Origin: Spirochaetaceae bacterium
Lineage (GTDB): Bacteria; Spirochaetota; Spirochaetia; Treponematales; Rectinemataceae
Reading direction: 5' to 3'
Length of the DNA: 64,000 bases
Assembly (NCBI GenBank): GCA_025358255.1
Contig: JANYKC010000012.1
Span: forward strand, 1-64,000
The translations under genes were made by a program, and so were the position numbers. The notes under the pieces are model-generated. The model worked only from the letters and a program-made list of their open reading frames with translations, had not been told where the DNA came from and searched no databases. This document shows, one piece after another, positions 63,636 to 64,000 of the stretch. Numbering within the stretch: the first letter of the stretch is position 1; every line of letters begins with the position of its first letter.

Positions 63636-64000
63636 ATGGAAAGGAAAGTCGTTTCCTTGCAGGGCAAGGAACTCCGGAACATCGAGCTTTCAGACTCGGT
63701 CTTCGGCCTGCCCATAAACGAGGACGTAATTTATTACGCGATCAACAATGAGCTCGCGAACAAGCGCGTCGGCACCGCCGACACGAAGACCCGTGGCCAG
63801 GTCCACGGTTCGAACAGGCGCCCCTACTCCCAGAAGGGCACCGGTCGCGCTCGCCAGGGCGACGTGAAGTCGCCGATCTACGTCGGTGGTGGCACCGTTT
63901 TCGGTCCCCATCCCCGCGACTATGGCTGGTTGCTTCCCAAGAAGGTGAAGCGGCTCGCGCTCAAGACCATCCTGAGCCTCAAGGCCCAGAATGGCACCCT
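63636..64000 (+). CDS. rplD: 50S ribosomal protein L4 (partial, runs off the window)
   Basis: The first 121 residues of L4: MERKVVSLQGKELRNIEL, INEDVIYYAINNELANKRVGTADTKTRGQV, and the extended tunnel loop QKGTGRARQGDVKSPIYVGGGTVFGPHPRDY. A GGAGG ribosome site precedes the ATG. It continues the S10 operon order rpsJ-rplC-rplD beyond the window. Confidence 0.96.
   Translation, partial: MERKVVSLQGKELRNIELSDSVFGLPINEDVIYYAINNELANKRVGTADTKTRGQVHGSNRRPYSQKGTGRARQGDVKSPIYVGGGTVFGPHPRDYGWLLPKKVKRLALKTILSLKAQNGT

Overview
The window reads as a chromosome segment of a high-G+C member of the Spirochaetota. The evidence is the gene set and order (tRNA-Trp–secE–nusG–rplKAJL–rpoBC–rpsLG, with tuf–rpsJ–rplC–rplD further on), a second type of ClpP, a bacterial XPB helicase, and RpoB carrying Asn at the position equivalent to E. 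coli Ser531, which is known from naturally rifampicin-resistant spirochaetes. The genus cannot be fixed from the sequence alone.

Layout. 1-0.95 kb: end of an ISAzo13-like transposase, then a gene-poor spacer. 1-15.4 kb: housekeeping genes (radA, a membrane protein, a decayed small heat-shock gene, malQ, a GH3-like protein with lost catalytic residues, a nucleoside-recognition membrane protein, tlpA-like, clpP, purC, a lipoprotein nuclease, an MFS transporter, pepF). 15.6-20.6 kb: three overlapping genes for an XPB helicase, a large XPB-associated protein and a NYN-LOTUS protein. This is the best candidate here for an incompletely described system. 20.6-33.6 kb: a PIN-domain remnant, a UDG-like protein, a VanY-type peptidase, an HATPase-HDOD signalling protein, a Lon-like protease, a propeller-deacetylase fusion, a small Cys protein, a HAD phosphatase, a sialidase-like propeller and murJ. 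33.7-47.1 kb: tRNA-Thr, rpmG, tRNA-Trp, secE, nusG, ribosomal proteins and RNA polymerase. 47.2-51.2 kb: a siaABCD-like operon (PP2C phosphatase, kinase, phosphoprotein, diguanylate cyclase). 51.3-57.4 kb: an accessory region with an NrtR-type regulator, an ADP-ribosylglycohydrolase, several remnants (DUF1152, PfkB, SGNH hydrolase, MBL fold, tyrosine phosphatase), a CYTH protein, a nitroreductase and a double-STAS-like protein. 57.4-64 kb: plsC, a LiaF-like protein, a divergent EF-G, tuf, rpsJ, rplC and the start of rplD.

Two themes run through the window. First, about a dozen monocistronic or first-in-operon genes have a -10-like hexamer ending only 6-10 nt before the start codon and usually no Shine-Dalgarno sequence, so they look leaderless. 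Translation genes and internal operon genes have ordinary Shine-Dalgarno sites. Second, at least seven genes survive as short remnants made by internal deletion plus frameshift, which suggests deletional decay of accessory functions next to a conserved core.

Regulatory structure is also visible: a near-identical GTGT..ATAATACAC palindrome sits inside two promoters around the NrtR-type gene, there are large palindromes at the 5' end of tRNA-Trp, and related repeat elements occupy the rpoB-rpoC spacer and the pepF-XPB spacer.
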